DNA of 64,000 bases, taken from Brevibacillus sp042683565. GTDB lineage: Bacteria > Bacillota > Bacilli > Brevibacillales > Brevibacillaceae. A program made the translations under genes and the position numbers. The stretch covers positions 310,001-374,000 of the forward strand of contig NZ_JBHUJW010000043.1 of assembly GCF_042683565.1 (NCBI RefSeq). The letters are read 5' to 3'. Every line of letters begins with the position of its first letter. The first letter of the stretch is position 1. Of this stretch, positions 8,154 through 15,771 are shown in pieces. A model generated the notes under the pieces. The model had not been told where the DNA came from, searched no databases, and worked only from the letters and a program-made list of their open reading frames with translations.

Positions 8154-8538
8154 TCCGACGCTCGTACCAACGGCGGCTGGAAGCGCGCGATGAAAAAAAC
8201 GGGCTCCAAAATGCCGAACGATTGGGGATATGTCTACATCATTCGCCTGCCAGCCAGCGTACTATGGTACTGTACTCGACGCGATGAAACTCCTCCAAGC
8301 ATCAACATAGCCCTCCGGCAATGCAGCCGGGGAGCATTTTTTTTGCTCACAAAAACCGCGTCAGTCCGAAGCTGCTCGTTAGCCTGGAGATTGCGGCCGC
8401 CGTCCGGCTTGCGGCAGCGGTTATTTCCCCGACGGCAATGCCTACAAATGTTTTTCAAAAAAAATGCGGGATTTTATGTGACATTTTTCCATATCGTACG
8501 TCAATCAAGGTAGAGGAACAGAACTAGGAGGTACATAG
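8154..8538 (+). other. 385-bp intergenic region
   Basis: It contains the terminator at 8313-8344 and then an AT-rich stretch with T-runs leading to the Big_2 gene ribosome site (AGGAGG at about 8527-8532). A 107-codon open frame at 8190-8513 crosses the terminator and looks non-coding. No promoter is clear enough to call. Confidence 0.7.
8313..8344 (+). terminator. Rho-independent terminator downstream of yraN
   Basis: CTCCGGC, the loop AATGCA and GCCGGGGAG form a GC-rich hairpin followed by an eight-T run. It ends the rnhB-ylqG-flhX-yraN unit. Confidence 0.85.
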
Positions 8539-9939
8539 ATGAAGCAAATGAGAAGCAAGTTTTTTCAAACCTTGGCGGTAGCCTTGGCGACGGTGTGTGC
8601 GGTACACCTGGGACTGCCGGCAAGTACATACGCTGCCCAGACGGTGAATGCACAGGCGGCAAGTACATACGCTGCCCAGACGGTGAATGCACAGGCGGCA
8701 AGTACATACGCTGCCCAGACGGTGAATGCACAGGCGGCAAATACATCCGGCCTGGTGGCGAACGCGAGCTCGTCGAGCATAACGAAAGGGAAAACGGCAA
8801 CGGTTACCTTGACATATAACGGTCAAAGTCTCGATGCCTCCCGCGCTGCCTGGACCACGTCCAATCCGGATAAAGCGACAGTGAGCAAAGGGGTTGTAAC
8901 CGCAAAAGGGTCAGGAACCGTCATCATCACGGCGAGTTACAACGGAGAATCGGTGAAGGTCCGTTTTACCATTAACGATCCGGATACGCTTACCGCCGAC
9001 GTATACAAAACGACCCTGAGCAAAGGAGATCAGCAGACGATCTCTCTCTATTTCAACGGCAAAACGTTGGATGCCAGGAAAGCGAACTGGGCTTCCACGA
9101 ATGACTCGGTGGCCACGGTCAGCAAAGGCGTCATTACCGCCAAAGGGAAGGGGACGGCCGTAATCGCCGCGACGTATAAAGAACTGTTTGTTCTCATCGA
9201 TGTGACAGTAGATTCAAATGTGTCCGGCAAGCTGGAAGCGAGCGAAACGACGATCAAAATGGACAAGGGCGACAAAAAAACGATCAAACTCAAGTACGAT
9301 GACAAGACCCTTTCCGGTTCAAAAGCGACCTGGACCACTTCCAAATCTTCCGTCGCAACGGTCGATGACGGCGAGGTAACGGCGAAAGGAACCGGGACGG
9401 CTACCATTACCGCCGAATACAAGGGCGATAAGGTAGAAATCGAAGTCAAGGTAGGCGGAAGCTCCGGCAAGCTGGAAGCGAGCGATGACGAAATTTCGCT
9501 GCGCAAAGGCGAAAAGGAAACGATTAAACTGAAGTATGACGGCAAGAGTGTGACAGGCTCCAGCGCGGACTGGTCGACCTCAAAATCGTCCGTCGCGACG
9601 GTCAGCAACGGAACGGTGACAGCAAAAGCGAAAGGCACTGCGGTCATCAAAGCCAAGTACAAAGGCGAGACAGTCGAGATCGAGGTAACCGTCAAAGATT
9701 CCAACCTGCTGGAAGCAGACGACACTTCGATTACCATCAAAAAAGGCAAGACGGCAACGATTGAACTGTTCTACGACGACAAGGATGTAAAAGGCAGCAA
9801 AGCGACATGGAGAACATCGGATTCTTCTGTGGCTACGGTGAAGGACGGGGTCGTGACTGCCAAGAAGAAGGGAACGGCAACCATTACCGCCGAGTACAAG
9901 GGTGAATCCGTGAAAATTAAAGTGACAGTCAAATCATAG
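8539..9939 (+). CDS. Secreted protein with five Big_2 (bacterial Ig-like) repeats
   Basis: Exported protein of 466 residues. Residues 1-33 are a signal peptide (KFFQTLAVALATVCAVHLG core) with a likely cut after STYA. Three exact 13-residue repeats (STYAAQTVNAQAA type) follow, then five Ig-like domains of about 75-80 residues. Each domain carries the pattern KG.....L.Y, the W.TS..SVATV box, VTAKG.GTA.ITA.Y and V.....V. No sortase motif, lipobox, SLH or LysM domain is seen, so it is probably released or attached through unknown contacts. The later domains become very Lys- and Glu-rich. It has its own terminator and stands as a single gene. Possible roles are surface adhesion or wall or biofilm matrix binding (inference). 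Confidence 0.9.
   Translation: MKQMRSKFFQTLAVALATVCAVHLGLPASTYAAQTVNAQAASTYAAQTVNAQAASTYAAQTVNAQAANTSGLVANASSSSITKGKTATVTLTYNGQSLDASRAAWTTSNPDKATVSKGVVTAKGSGTVIITASYNGESVKVRFTINDPDTLTADVYKTTLSKGDQQTISLYFNGKTLDARKANWASTNDSVATVSKGVITAKGKGTAVIAATYKELFVLIDVTVDSNVSGKLEASETTIKMDKGDKKTIKLKYDDKTLSGSKATWTTSKSSVATVDDGEVTAKGTGTATITAEYKGDKVEIEVKVGGSSGKLEASDDEISLRKGEKETIKLKYDGKSVTGSSADWSTSKSSVATVSNGTVTAKAKGTAVIKAKYKGETVEIEVTVKDSNLLEADDTSITIKKGKTATIELFYDDKDVKGSKATWRTSDSSVATVKDGVVTAKKKGTATITAEYKGESVKIKVTVKS
8620..8736 (+). repeat. Three perfect 39-bp tandem repeats
   Basis: Exact copies at 8620-8658, 8659-8697 and 8698-8736, with a decayed start of a fourth copy (GCAAATACATCC). The phase is in frame (13 codons), and each copy re-creates the signal-peptidase-like segment STYA-AQ. 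Confidence 0.97.
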
Positions 9940-9953
9940 ATCAGCACATTTGT

Positions 9954-9998
9954 GAAAGCCCATCAGAGTCTGCACTGCCAGATTCGTGGGCTTTCTTT
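9954..9998 (+). terminator. Terminator after the Big_2 gene
   Basis: The perfect 9-bp arms GAAAGCCCA and TGGGCTTTC enclose a 24-nt loop that holds a smaller TCTG/CAGA helix. The T-rich tail TTTCTTTG follows. Confidence 0.75.
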
Positions 9999-10070
9999 GA
10001 TTAGACCCTCTCATCGCGCGATCCGGGAGGGTTATTTGTATCGGTTCGACATAGGAAAGAGGGGGATGAC

Positions 10071-10541
10071 ATGTTCTTTTATATACCCGCGCTCTTCACG
10101 TTGCTGGCTGACCAGCTGACGAAGTACATCGTACGCTCCTCGCTTGCGGTCGGAGAGACCGTCTATCTGGACAAACTTCAGCTTACCCATTATGAGAATG
10201 CCGGCATGGCGTTCAGCCTGTTCCAGGGGTATGCCCGCCTGTTTGCAGTGGCGGCTATTTTGTTTGTGGCGGGCGTTCTCTACTACCGTAAGCACGAAGC
10301 GCCCAAAAGCATACTGGTCAATGTGGCCCTGGGGTTTTTGGCAGGAGGGGCGTCGGGGAATGCGCTCGACCGCATCCTGTTCGGAAAGGTGACGGACTTT
10401 CTGGTGTCTCGCTCTGGAAAGGGCATCCTCAATCTGGCGGACCACGCGATCAACGCGGGGATCGTGCTGTTGCTGCTCCATGTGCTCATTTCCTTTGCCG
10501 TACAGAAATGGGGCAGGCGGAATAACAGAATGGTTCCCTGA
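10071..10541 (+). CDS. lspA: Lipoprotein signal peptidase (signal peptidase II)
   Basis: Aspartyl membrane protease that cleaves prolipoproteins. It has 156 residues and four predicted membrane helices. The family boxes are present: ADQLTK near residue 14, ENAGMAFS, GGASGNALDRI (first catalytic Asp) and LNLADHAIN (second catalytic Asp). An AAAGAGGGGG ribosome site precedes the ATG. In many Bacillales lspA lies with rluD and pyrR instead, so this could be a second or relocated copy. Confidence 0.93.
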   Translation: MFFYIPALFTLLADQLTKYIVRSSLAVGETVYLDKLQLTHYENAGMAFSLFQGYARLFAVAAILFVAGVLYYRKHEAPKSILVNVALGFLAGGASGNALDRILFGKVTDFLVSRSGKGILNLADHAINAGIVLLLLHVLISFAVQKWGRRNNRMVP

Positions 10542-10616
10542 CGGCGACAACGTCTAAATCACGAATTCCCCCATACATTTATGAAAAGGACAGAGGAAAA
10601 GGGGGAGGGACGTTCC

Positions 10617-10772
10617 ATGACGTGGAGAAGAGCTCTGGGAATGCTGTCCGTAGCTGCCGGCGCGGTCTGTCTGATCCAGACGAGCGCGGAGCTGTCAGTC
10701 GGCTCTAATATCATTCTGATTGTAATCGCTGTCGGTCTTGTTCTCCTTGGACTGCAATTGTTTGAAAAATAA
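10617..10772 (+). CDS. Small single- or two-helix membrane protein
   Basis: A 51-residue hydrophobic protein with helices at about residues 6-20 and 29-47 (IILIVIAVGLVLLGLQLF). It is not recognised. GGGGGAGGGA directly upstream of the ATG at 10617 is a convincing ribosome site; an earlier in-frame ATG at 10581 lacks one. It lies between lspA and the ComM-like gene, perhaps in the same transcript. Confidence 0.6.
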   Translation: MTWRRALGMLSVAAGAVCLIQTSAELSVGSNIILIVIAVGLVLLGLQLFEK

Positions 10773-10883
10773 GAGCATCTGGACAGGGAACAGCTCCCAA
10801 ATCCAGCGTTTATGGCCTGAGGCGAAAAATTTGCGTCCCTCCGCTGTCTTTTTCTACGCTACTGACAGAGGGGGGACTTCACT

Positions 10884-12428
10884 ATGTACGCTTGCAGTTA
10901 TTCCGGTACCGTTTTTGGCATTGACGGCATGGTCGTTTCGGTGGAGACGGATATTGCCAACGGCCTGCCCCAGTTTGATCTGGTGGGCCTTGGCGGCTCC
11001 GCCGTAAAGGAAGCGCGAGACCGGGTGCGTGCCGCGCTGCGCAATGCCGGGTTTGATTATCCGATGCAGAGGATTACCGTCAATCTGGCGCCTGCTGATT
11101 TGCGCAAGGAAGGCTCGGGCTTTGACCTGGCGATCGCGTTTGGCATCTTGCTCGCCTCGAGGCAGATTACTCCGCGTGCAGAGCGAATCCTCATCATGGG
11201 CGAGCTCGCGCTGGACGGCTCCCTGCGTCCCGTTACAGGTGTGTTGCCGATCTTGCTGGAGGCCAAAAAAGCAGGGTTCACGCACGTAATCCTGCCAGCC
11301 CAAAATGCCGCAGAAGCGCGGCTTGTCGATATGATCGTCTTACCGGCAGTGAGTTTGGCTGCTGCCGTCCACATCTGGCAAAAGGGCCTGGAAGCGCCGC
11401 AGATTTCCGAGCCGCCAGCTGCTGCCGTTTTGCCACCCAAGAAACAATCCCAGAATACACCTGACTTCGCCAATGTATACGGACAGCAATTCGTCAAACG
11501 CGGCCTGGAGATCGCGGCCGCCGGTTTTCACAACGTCCTTCTCGTCGGCCCTCCTGGCTCCGGAAAGACGTTGCTTGCGACCTGTCTGCCAGGCATCATG
11601 CCGAAGATGACGACGGAAGAGTCATATGAGGTGACCAAGATATACAGCATCGCGGGACAGCTGACGCAAAGGAGCGGGCTCATTCAGGAGAGGCCGTTTC
11701 GCTCTCCCCACCATACGATTACGGCGACCGCCCTGATCGGCGGCGGAGCGCAAGTCCCGCGCCCGGGAGAGTGCAGCCTCTCCCATGGAGGCATTCTGTT
11801 TCTTGACGAGTTGCCAGAGTTTTCGCGGCATGTCCTGGAAGTGCTGCGTCAGCCATTGGAGGCGGGAGTGGTGACGATCGGCAGGGCGAAGCGGGTATTT
11901 ACGTTTCCCGCACGCTTTTTGCTTATCGCTGCATGCAATCCGTGTCCGTGCGGATTTTTCGGTGTCGGAGAGCAGCAGTCATGCACGTGCACGCAGCAGC
12001 AGATCATGAAATACCGCTCCAAACTGTCCGGGCCGCTTCTCGATCGGATCGATCTGCATCTGGAGGTGCCGCGGGTGCCTGTCCGGCTGTTGAATCAGCG
12101 AGCGGCGGAAGAATCGTCTGCCGACATTCGCAGCAGGGTGGAGCAAGCGAGAGCCATCCAGGAGAGCAGGTATGTGCAACGGCAGGGAAGTCCTTTCAAC
12201 AGCACCATGAACGGGAGTGAGCTGCGCCGCTTTGCTGCGTTGGACAAGGAAAGCCAGGAGCTGCTCCAGCTGGCTTTTGAAACGCTGGGCTTGAGCGCGA
12301 GGGCATACGACCGGATCGTCAAGGTAGCGAGAACGATCGCGGATTTGGCAGGCTCCGAGCAGATCAGGTCCACTCATGTTGCGGAAGCGATCCGCTATCG
12401 GACGTTGGACAGGGGCGTCTCTTTGTAG
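10884..12428 (+). CDS. comM: YifB/ComM family AAA+ ATPase (Mg-chelatase-like)
   Basis: 514-residue ATPase. The N-terminal Lon-like ChlI domain starts MYACSYSGTVFGIDGMVVSV and continues to about residue 125. The AAA+ core has Walker A GPPGSGKT (about 217-224) and Walker B GGILFLDELPEF (about 302-313). The C-terminal Mg_chelatase_C region ends with the winged part. In Gram-negatives ComM drives branch migration during natural transformation; the role in Firmicutes is less clear. A GAGGGGGG ribosome site precedes the ATG. dprA, another transformation gene, lies 8 kb away. Confidence 0.92.
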   Translation: MYACSYSGTVFGIDGMVVSVETDIANGLPQFDLVGLGGSAVKEARDRVRAALRNAGFDYPMQRITVNLAPADLRKEGSGFDLAIAFGILLASRQITPRAERILIMGELALDGSLRPVTGVLPILLEAKKAGFTHVILPAQNAAEARLVDMIVLPAVSLAAAVHIWQKGLEAPQISEPPAAAVLPPKKQSQNTPDFANVYGQQFVKRGLEIAAAGFHNVLLVGPPGSGKTLLATCLPGIMPKMTTEESYEVTKIYSIAGQLTQRSGLIQERPFRSPHHTITATALIGGGAQVPRPGECSLSHGGILFLDELPEFSRHVLEVLRQPLEAGVVTIGRAKRVFTFPARFLLIAACNPCPCGFFGVGEQQSCTCTQQQIMKYRSKLSGPLLDRIDLHLEVPRVPVRLLNQRAAEESSADIRSRVEQARAIQESRYVQRQGSPFNSTMNGSELRRFAALDKESQELLQLAFETLGLSARAYDRIVKVARTIADLAGSEQIRSTHVAEAIRYRTLDRGVSL

Positions 12429-12439
12429 CGGGAGCGCAG

Positions 12440-12766
12440 CTATTCGATGGTGACGATGGCAAATAGGAAATGTACGCAGTCGGCATTTTCCCATGGACGG
12501 CAATATTTCAAGGCAATAGACGTCATTCCTGGTTGTAGGGCGTGGAAGGTGAGCACCTGATGTCCACCCTGACCAGCCCGCGGTGCCGCAGGTGGAAGAT
12601 AATCGTTGCTGATCAGCTTCAAGAACCGTCCGTCCAACGGATTCGATAAAAACCATTGGTATCCGGTAGTCGGGTTGGCGTCCATTGTGAGCGTGAACGT
12701 CTGCCCGGAGGTTACACGCATGCTACGGGTGGTCGAGTCTGCCACAAAAGCTTCATCCTTTCGCAT
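12440..12766 (-). CDS. Chagasin-like (I42 family) protease-inhibitor domain protein
   Basis: The only minus-strand gene in the window, 108 residues. The chagasin loops are visible: NPTTGYQW at about residues 31-38, GQGGHQVLTF at about 65-74 and the RPWE box at about 89-92. Family members inhibit papain-like cysteine peptidases. Unlike most bacterial members it has no signal peptide; a stop codon lies seven codons upstream and GGAGGG precedes the ATG, so the start is firm. It would act in the cytosol. It converges with comM, with an 11-bp gap. Confidence 0.85.
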   Translation of the reverse strand: MRKDEAFVADSTTRSMRVTSGQTFTLTMDANPTTGYQWFLSNPLDGRFLKLISNDYLPPAAPRAGQGGHQVLTFHALQPGMTSIALKYCRPWENADCVHFLFAIVTIE

Positions 12767-13200
12767 CGCTTTACTTTCCCTCCCAGTTTATGTTCCGCCA
12801 GCCAATAGGTGCTATTTCGTGATGGTGAACATCTTTCATTTTCATCAAATTTACAAATTCGTGAAAAAAAAACAGGGCAGTCTCAATTTTTGTGGGTATT
12901 TAGAATGAGTGAAAAAAAGGGATTTGCCTGATTTTGGCGAATGAATAGGGATAAAGACATAAAATGTCGAATGATAAACAAAAGATTTCTGCTCAATTCT
13001 TCTTAATCAATTGGGCGGGAAACAGACAGCAAGGGCGTTTAGGCCGAATATAACGAAATCGCAGCAATCAGGTTTTTCATATATTGATCACTTCCCGCAA
13101 CTTTCAAAAGGGCAGCCAACCGACGTTACTCTTCTTTTGCGGGAGTAGCTTTTTCGTTGTGTGCACCTTTGGCATAAGCGGGAGAGGGAAAGGAAAATTG
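12767..13200 (+). other. 434-bp AT-rich intergenic region
   Basis: Lies between the divergent I42 and EAL genes, so promoters for both should be here. It has A/T runs (12860-12990) and is clearly more AT-rich than the flanks. Open frames reading into it from 12606 and 13084 lack coding character. No confident -10/-35 pair or riboswitch was recognised. Confidence 0.6.
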
Positions 13201-13923
13201 ATGGAAAGCATTGCGAAGCTTTTTGAAGAGAAGCAGTATTATCACGCATTTCAGCCGATTTGCAGGCTGCCGGAGAAAACACGAATTGGTTATGAGGCCC
13301 TCCTTCGCAGCAGCGCGAATGTGAATCCGGAAGCCTTGTTCAGGCAGGCCCAGGAAAAAGGCGAATTGACGATACTGGATATACATTCCTTGCATAACGC
13401 TCTGTTGGCGTTTTTCTCATCACCGGATCGGCCCGCGAGCGAACTGTTATTTGTCAATATTTTCCCTTCGACGATTGTCGAGGCTGCGTTTCCTACCTTT
13501 ATGGAGCAACTTGCCCGCGAATTTGCTGAACGGTTGTCGCAGATAGTCCTGGAAATCAACGAGTCCGTCATGGAAGGAGAAATATGGAACGAGCCGCTCT
13601 TTCTTCAGAGAATACAGTTTTTGCGGGAACTTGGCTTTATGATTGCCTTGGATGATGTAGGCGACGGAACGACGACCTTTCGGAAAATACTGGAGGTTGC
13701 CCCGGATTACATAAAAATGGACCGATTTTTTTCCAAAAACTTGTCCGAATCTCGCAAGAAGCAAAAAGTTGTGAGACTGTTCGTGGAGTTTTGCCAGGAC
13801 GACTCGCTGTTGATTCTTGAAGGGATTGAGGGTGAAGAAGACTTTGCCTGTGCTGCTTCCCTTGGGGTTGCGATCGGGCAAGGGTATTTGTTCGGAAAGC
13901 CCGGAGGTTTAACGGGCGAGTAA
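13201..13923 (+). CDS. EAL-domain cyclic-di-GMP phosphodiesterase
   Basis: Stand-alone EAL protein of 240 residues. Catalytic elements appear in order: EALLR (about 29-33), N in FVNIFPS, E in LEINES, the DD pair in IALDDVGDG, K in DYIKMDR, E in LILEGIE and Q in GQGYLFGKP. The loop-6 DDFGTG consensus is changed to DDVGDG, which may tune activity. There is no sensor domain, so control may come from neighbours. The ATG at 13201 is picked for its purine-rich upstream site and because the domain starts right there. It is the first gene of a three-gene cyclic-di-GMP cassette. Confidence 0.9.
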   Translation: MESIAKLFEEKQYYHAFQPICRLPEKTRIGYEALLRSSANVNPEALFRQAQEKGELTILDIHSLHNALLAFFSSPDRPASELLFVNIFPSTIVEAAFPTFMEQLAREFAERLSQIVLEINESVMEGEIWNEPLFLQRIQFLRELGFMIALDDVGDGTTTFRKILEVAPDYIKMDRFFSKNLSESRKKQKVVRLFVEFCQDDSLLILEGIEGEEDFACAASLGVAIGQGYLFGKPGGLTGE

Positions 13924-13953
13924 GAACTGCCCGGATGGAATGGAGGAGTACAT

Positions 13954-14325
13954 ATGATTGGTGAGAGTAATGTGGCGACTCGAAAAGCCACTTTATCCCT
14001 GAAAATTTCTGAATTTGAAGTGCCGCCAATGCAGGATCTGCTCATCGTTGGGAGGAAAGCACCGATCGGGCCGGAAGCTGTGCGGAGGATGGCGGAAGCC
14101 TTGTCCCCAGAGCAGTTCACCCTCATCAAACTGGATCATCCCAAAATCGAAGCGGTGCTTCTGCGCACCTCGTTGCTGCAAATCATCGATGAAAAATTGC
14201 TGATGACGATCATTATGGAAGAAGCGGAGCGAATGATCAGCGAGTCGATGGTTCTGCGCTCCGAATTGAAAATAGTAATGTCGGTACAGCGGGAGGTCGA
14301 CTTGCTATGGAAGTCTCCGGTATGA
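13954..14325 (+). CDS. Unknown protein between EAL and GGDEF genes
   Basis: 123 residues, not recognised. It is soluble, with no signal peptide or membrane helix. Alternating hydrophobic and charged stretches suggest a small alpha/beta fold (MQDLLIVGRKAPIGPEAVRR, then a long helix-like region from about residue 80). GGAGGAG stands before the ATG. Its last 19 bp overlap the start of the GGDEF gene, which implies coupled translation. A regulator or adaptor for the two cyclic-di-GMP enzymes is a reasonable guess only. Confidence 0.7.
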   Translation: MIGESNVATRKATLSLKISEFEVPPMQDLLIVGRKAPIGPEAVRRMAEALSPEQFTLIKLDHPKIEAVLLRTSLLQIIDEKLLMTIIMEEAERMISESMVLRSELKIVMSVQREVDLLWKSPV

Positions 14326-15095
14326 TGACGGGTCAGGTCTGTACGATCAGTTCGGACAAAAGCGTCTCCAATGCTGCGAATAGAATGCACGAGTGTGGCA
14401 CAGATTGGTTGATTGTGGTAGACCACGGGAAGCTGATGGGAGTCGTCACATCTCGACAGATTATGGCCGCACATCCCAATCGCATTGTGGCAGATGCCAT
14501 GAAAGGGCAACCGGGGCGCATTCGTCCGGATCAGAACGTCTGGGAGGCGCACTCCATTTTCCACGAACATGACGATGAGGTGCTGCTCGTCATGAATGAA
14601 CAAGAGCTCGTCGGCATCGTGTCCAGAGACGCGGTACAACTGAAGATTGCAGAATATATGGACCCGTTGACGGGCCTGTACCGGGCGCCGTTTATCGAAT
14701 ACGTCGGCGAAAAATGGCTCAAGGAGCAACAGCCCTTTCACTTGCTGTTCATCGATATAAACGATTTTGGCAAGATCAACAAGACATACGGGCATCCGTT
14801 CGGCGACGATGTCATCCGCTGGTATGCCCGAGTCCTCACCAACATGATCCAGGATCAGACGGACCAGCTCTGCCGCTATGCGGGCGACGAATTCATCGTG
14901 CTGACGACGGCTGGTGATGAACGGGTGCGCCAGTACGTGGATGTGATGGAAAAGCCTGCGGAAATTGGCCAGGTTCAAATATCAGCGGCCGTTGGACATC
15001 TTGACGGTTACCGGGAGCCGAATTTCTTTGCGCAGCCCCTGCGGGAGTTGATTGCCCAGGCCAGCCTGTTGTCCACTTCAGCCAAAATGCGTTAG
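14307..15095 (+). CDS. CBS-pair plus GGDEF diguanylate cyclase
   Basis: 262 residues. Two CBS motifs occupy about residues 1-115 (MMTGQVCTISSDKSVSNAAN and later VADAMKGQ), a module that usually senses adenine nucleotides. The GGDEF domain follows: FIDINDFGKINKTYGH (metal and guanine contacts) and RYAGDEF, where the signature is AGDEF (residues 192-196), a variant often still active. The RxxD inhibitory site is missing; its Arg position is Asp. The start may be the ATG at 14307 or at 14322/14325; all overlap or abut the preceding gene. Confidence 0.9.
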   Translation: MEVSGMMTGQVCTISSDKSVSNAANRMHECGTDWLIVVDHGKLMGVVTSRQIMAAHPNRIVADAMKGQPGRIRPDQNVWEAHSIFHEHDDEVLLVMNEQELVGIVSRDAVQLKIAEYMDPLTGLYRAPFIEYVGEKWLKEQQPFHLLFIDINDFGKINKTYGHPFGDDVIRWYARVLTNMIQDQTDQLCRYAGDEFIVLTTAGDERVRQYVDVMEKPAEIGQVQISAAVGHLDGYREPNFFAQPLRELIAQASLLSTSAKMR

Positions 15096-15279
15096 TCTTC
15101 CTCGAGCGAGGCGCACGGATACGGTGGCGGACGGGCCGTTGGCATAGCTATGTGCATCCCGGCATAAACTGTTTGATGAGAATTGACTGTCCTCGAAAAA
15201 AAGGCGGAACTTGTCAGCGCTTCAATCGTAATACCTAGAGAGGCTATGCATTGAATTTAACAAACAGGAGGCTTTCCCT

Positions 15280-15594
15280 ATGATTGTTACAACGACCAAT
15301 ACATTGCAAGGAAAAGAAATTGAGGCATATTTGGACATCGTGAGCGGCGAAGTCATTATGGGAGCGAACGTGGTCCGCGATTTTCTCGCTGGTATTACAG
15401 ATATTATCGGGGGCAGAAGCGGTGCGTACGAGAACAAGCTGGCAGAAGGCCGCGAGCTCGCCCTGCGTGAAATGAAAGAAAAGGCGAGAGCGCTCGGTGC
15501 AAACGCAGTCGTTGGCGTGGACCTCGATTTTGAGACGTTGCGCGAAGGCATGATGATGGTCATTGCGACAGGGACAGCGGTTAGATTGAAGTGA
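15280..15594 (+). CDS. YbjQ family protein (UPF0145, putative heavy-metal-binding)
   Basis: 104 residues, full family length. Typical elements are GEVIMGANVVRDFLAGITDI near the N-terminus and ALGANAVVGVDLDFE. Members form pentameric rings, and the physiological role is unknown. CAGGAGG precedes the ATG. A terminator directly follows, so it is a single-gene unit. Confidence 0.9.
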   Translation: MIVTTTNTLQGKEIEAYLDIVSGEVIMGANVVRDFLAGITDIIGGRSGAYENKLAEGRELALREMKEKARALGANAVVGVDLDFETLREGMMMVIATGTAVRLK

Positions 15595-15616
15595 GCCGGA
15601 TACTCCGGCTTTTCTT
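15594..15616 (+). terminator. Compact terminator after the YbjQ gene
   Basis: The 7-bp arms AGCCGGA and TCCGGCT close a 3-nt loop, followed by TTTCTT. The first base overlaps the stop codon. Confidence 0.78.
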
Positions 15617-15771
15617 ATTTCTTCCAGTAAAAAAATAGAGGCAGACGTGCGCAGTTGCAGACGTTACTGAATACCTGTGCATTGCAGAAATAGCTAGGCA
15701 ATACGTGAAGGATTCCTGTAAAATATGACCAACGAACTACGGTTTGCCAAATCAAAAGAACGAGGGAAAAC

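Noticed and set aside
8190..8513. Plus-strand open frame of 107 codons after yraN
   Set aside because: It spans an intrinsic terminator, has no ribosome site, and its sequence has no coding character.
8595..8819. Repeats resembling a short CRISPR array or a Cys/Gly repeat protein in another frame
   Set aside because: The 39-bp units are directly adjacent with no spacers, and the real frame (Big_2 gene) explains them as a tandem protein repeat.
10004..10034. Possible second terminator after the Big_2 gene (ACCCTC/GAGGGT)
   Set aside because: Short stem, large loop and only a weak T-rich tail; the hairpin at 9954-9998 already explains termination.
12606..12908. Plus-strand open frame across the I42 gene and the AT-rich gap
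   Set aside because: Opposes a gene with clear family motifs; no ribosome site.
13084..13200. Upstream extension of the EAL gene
   Set aside because: No ribosome site at 13084 and the added 39 residues are not EAL-like; the domain begins at the ATG at 13201.
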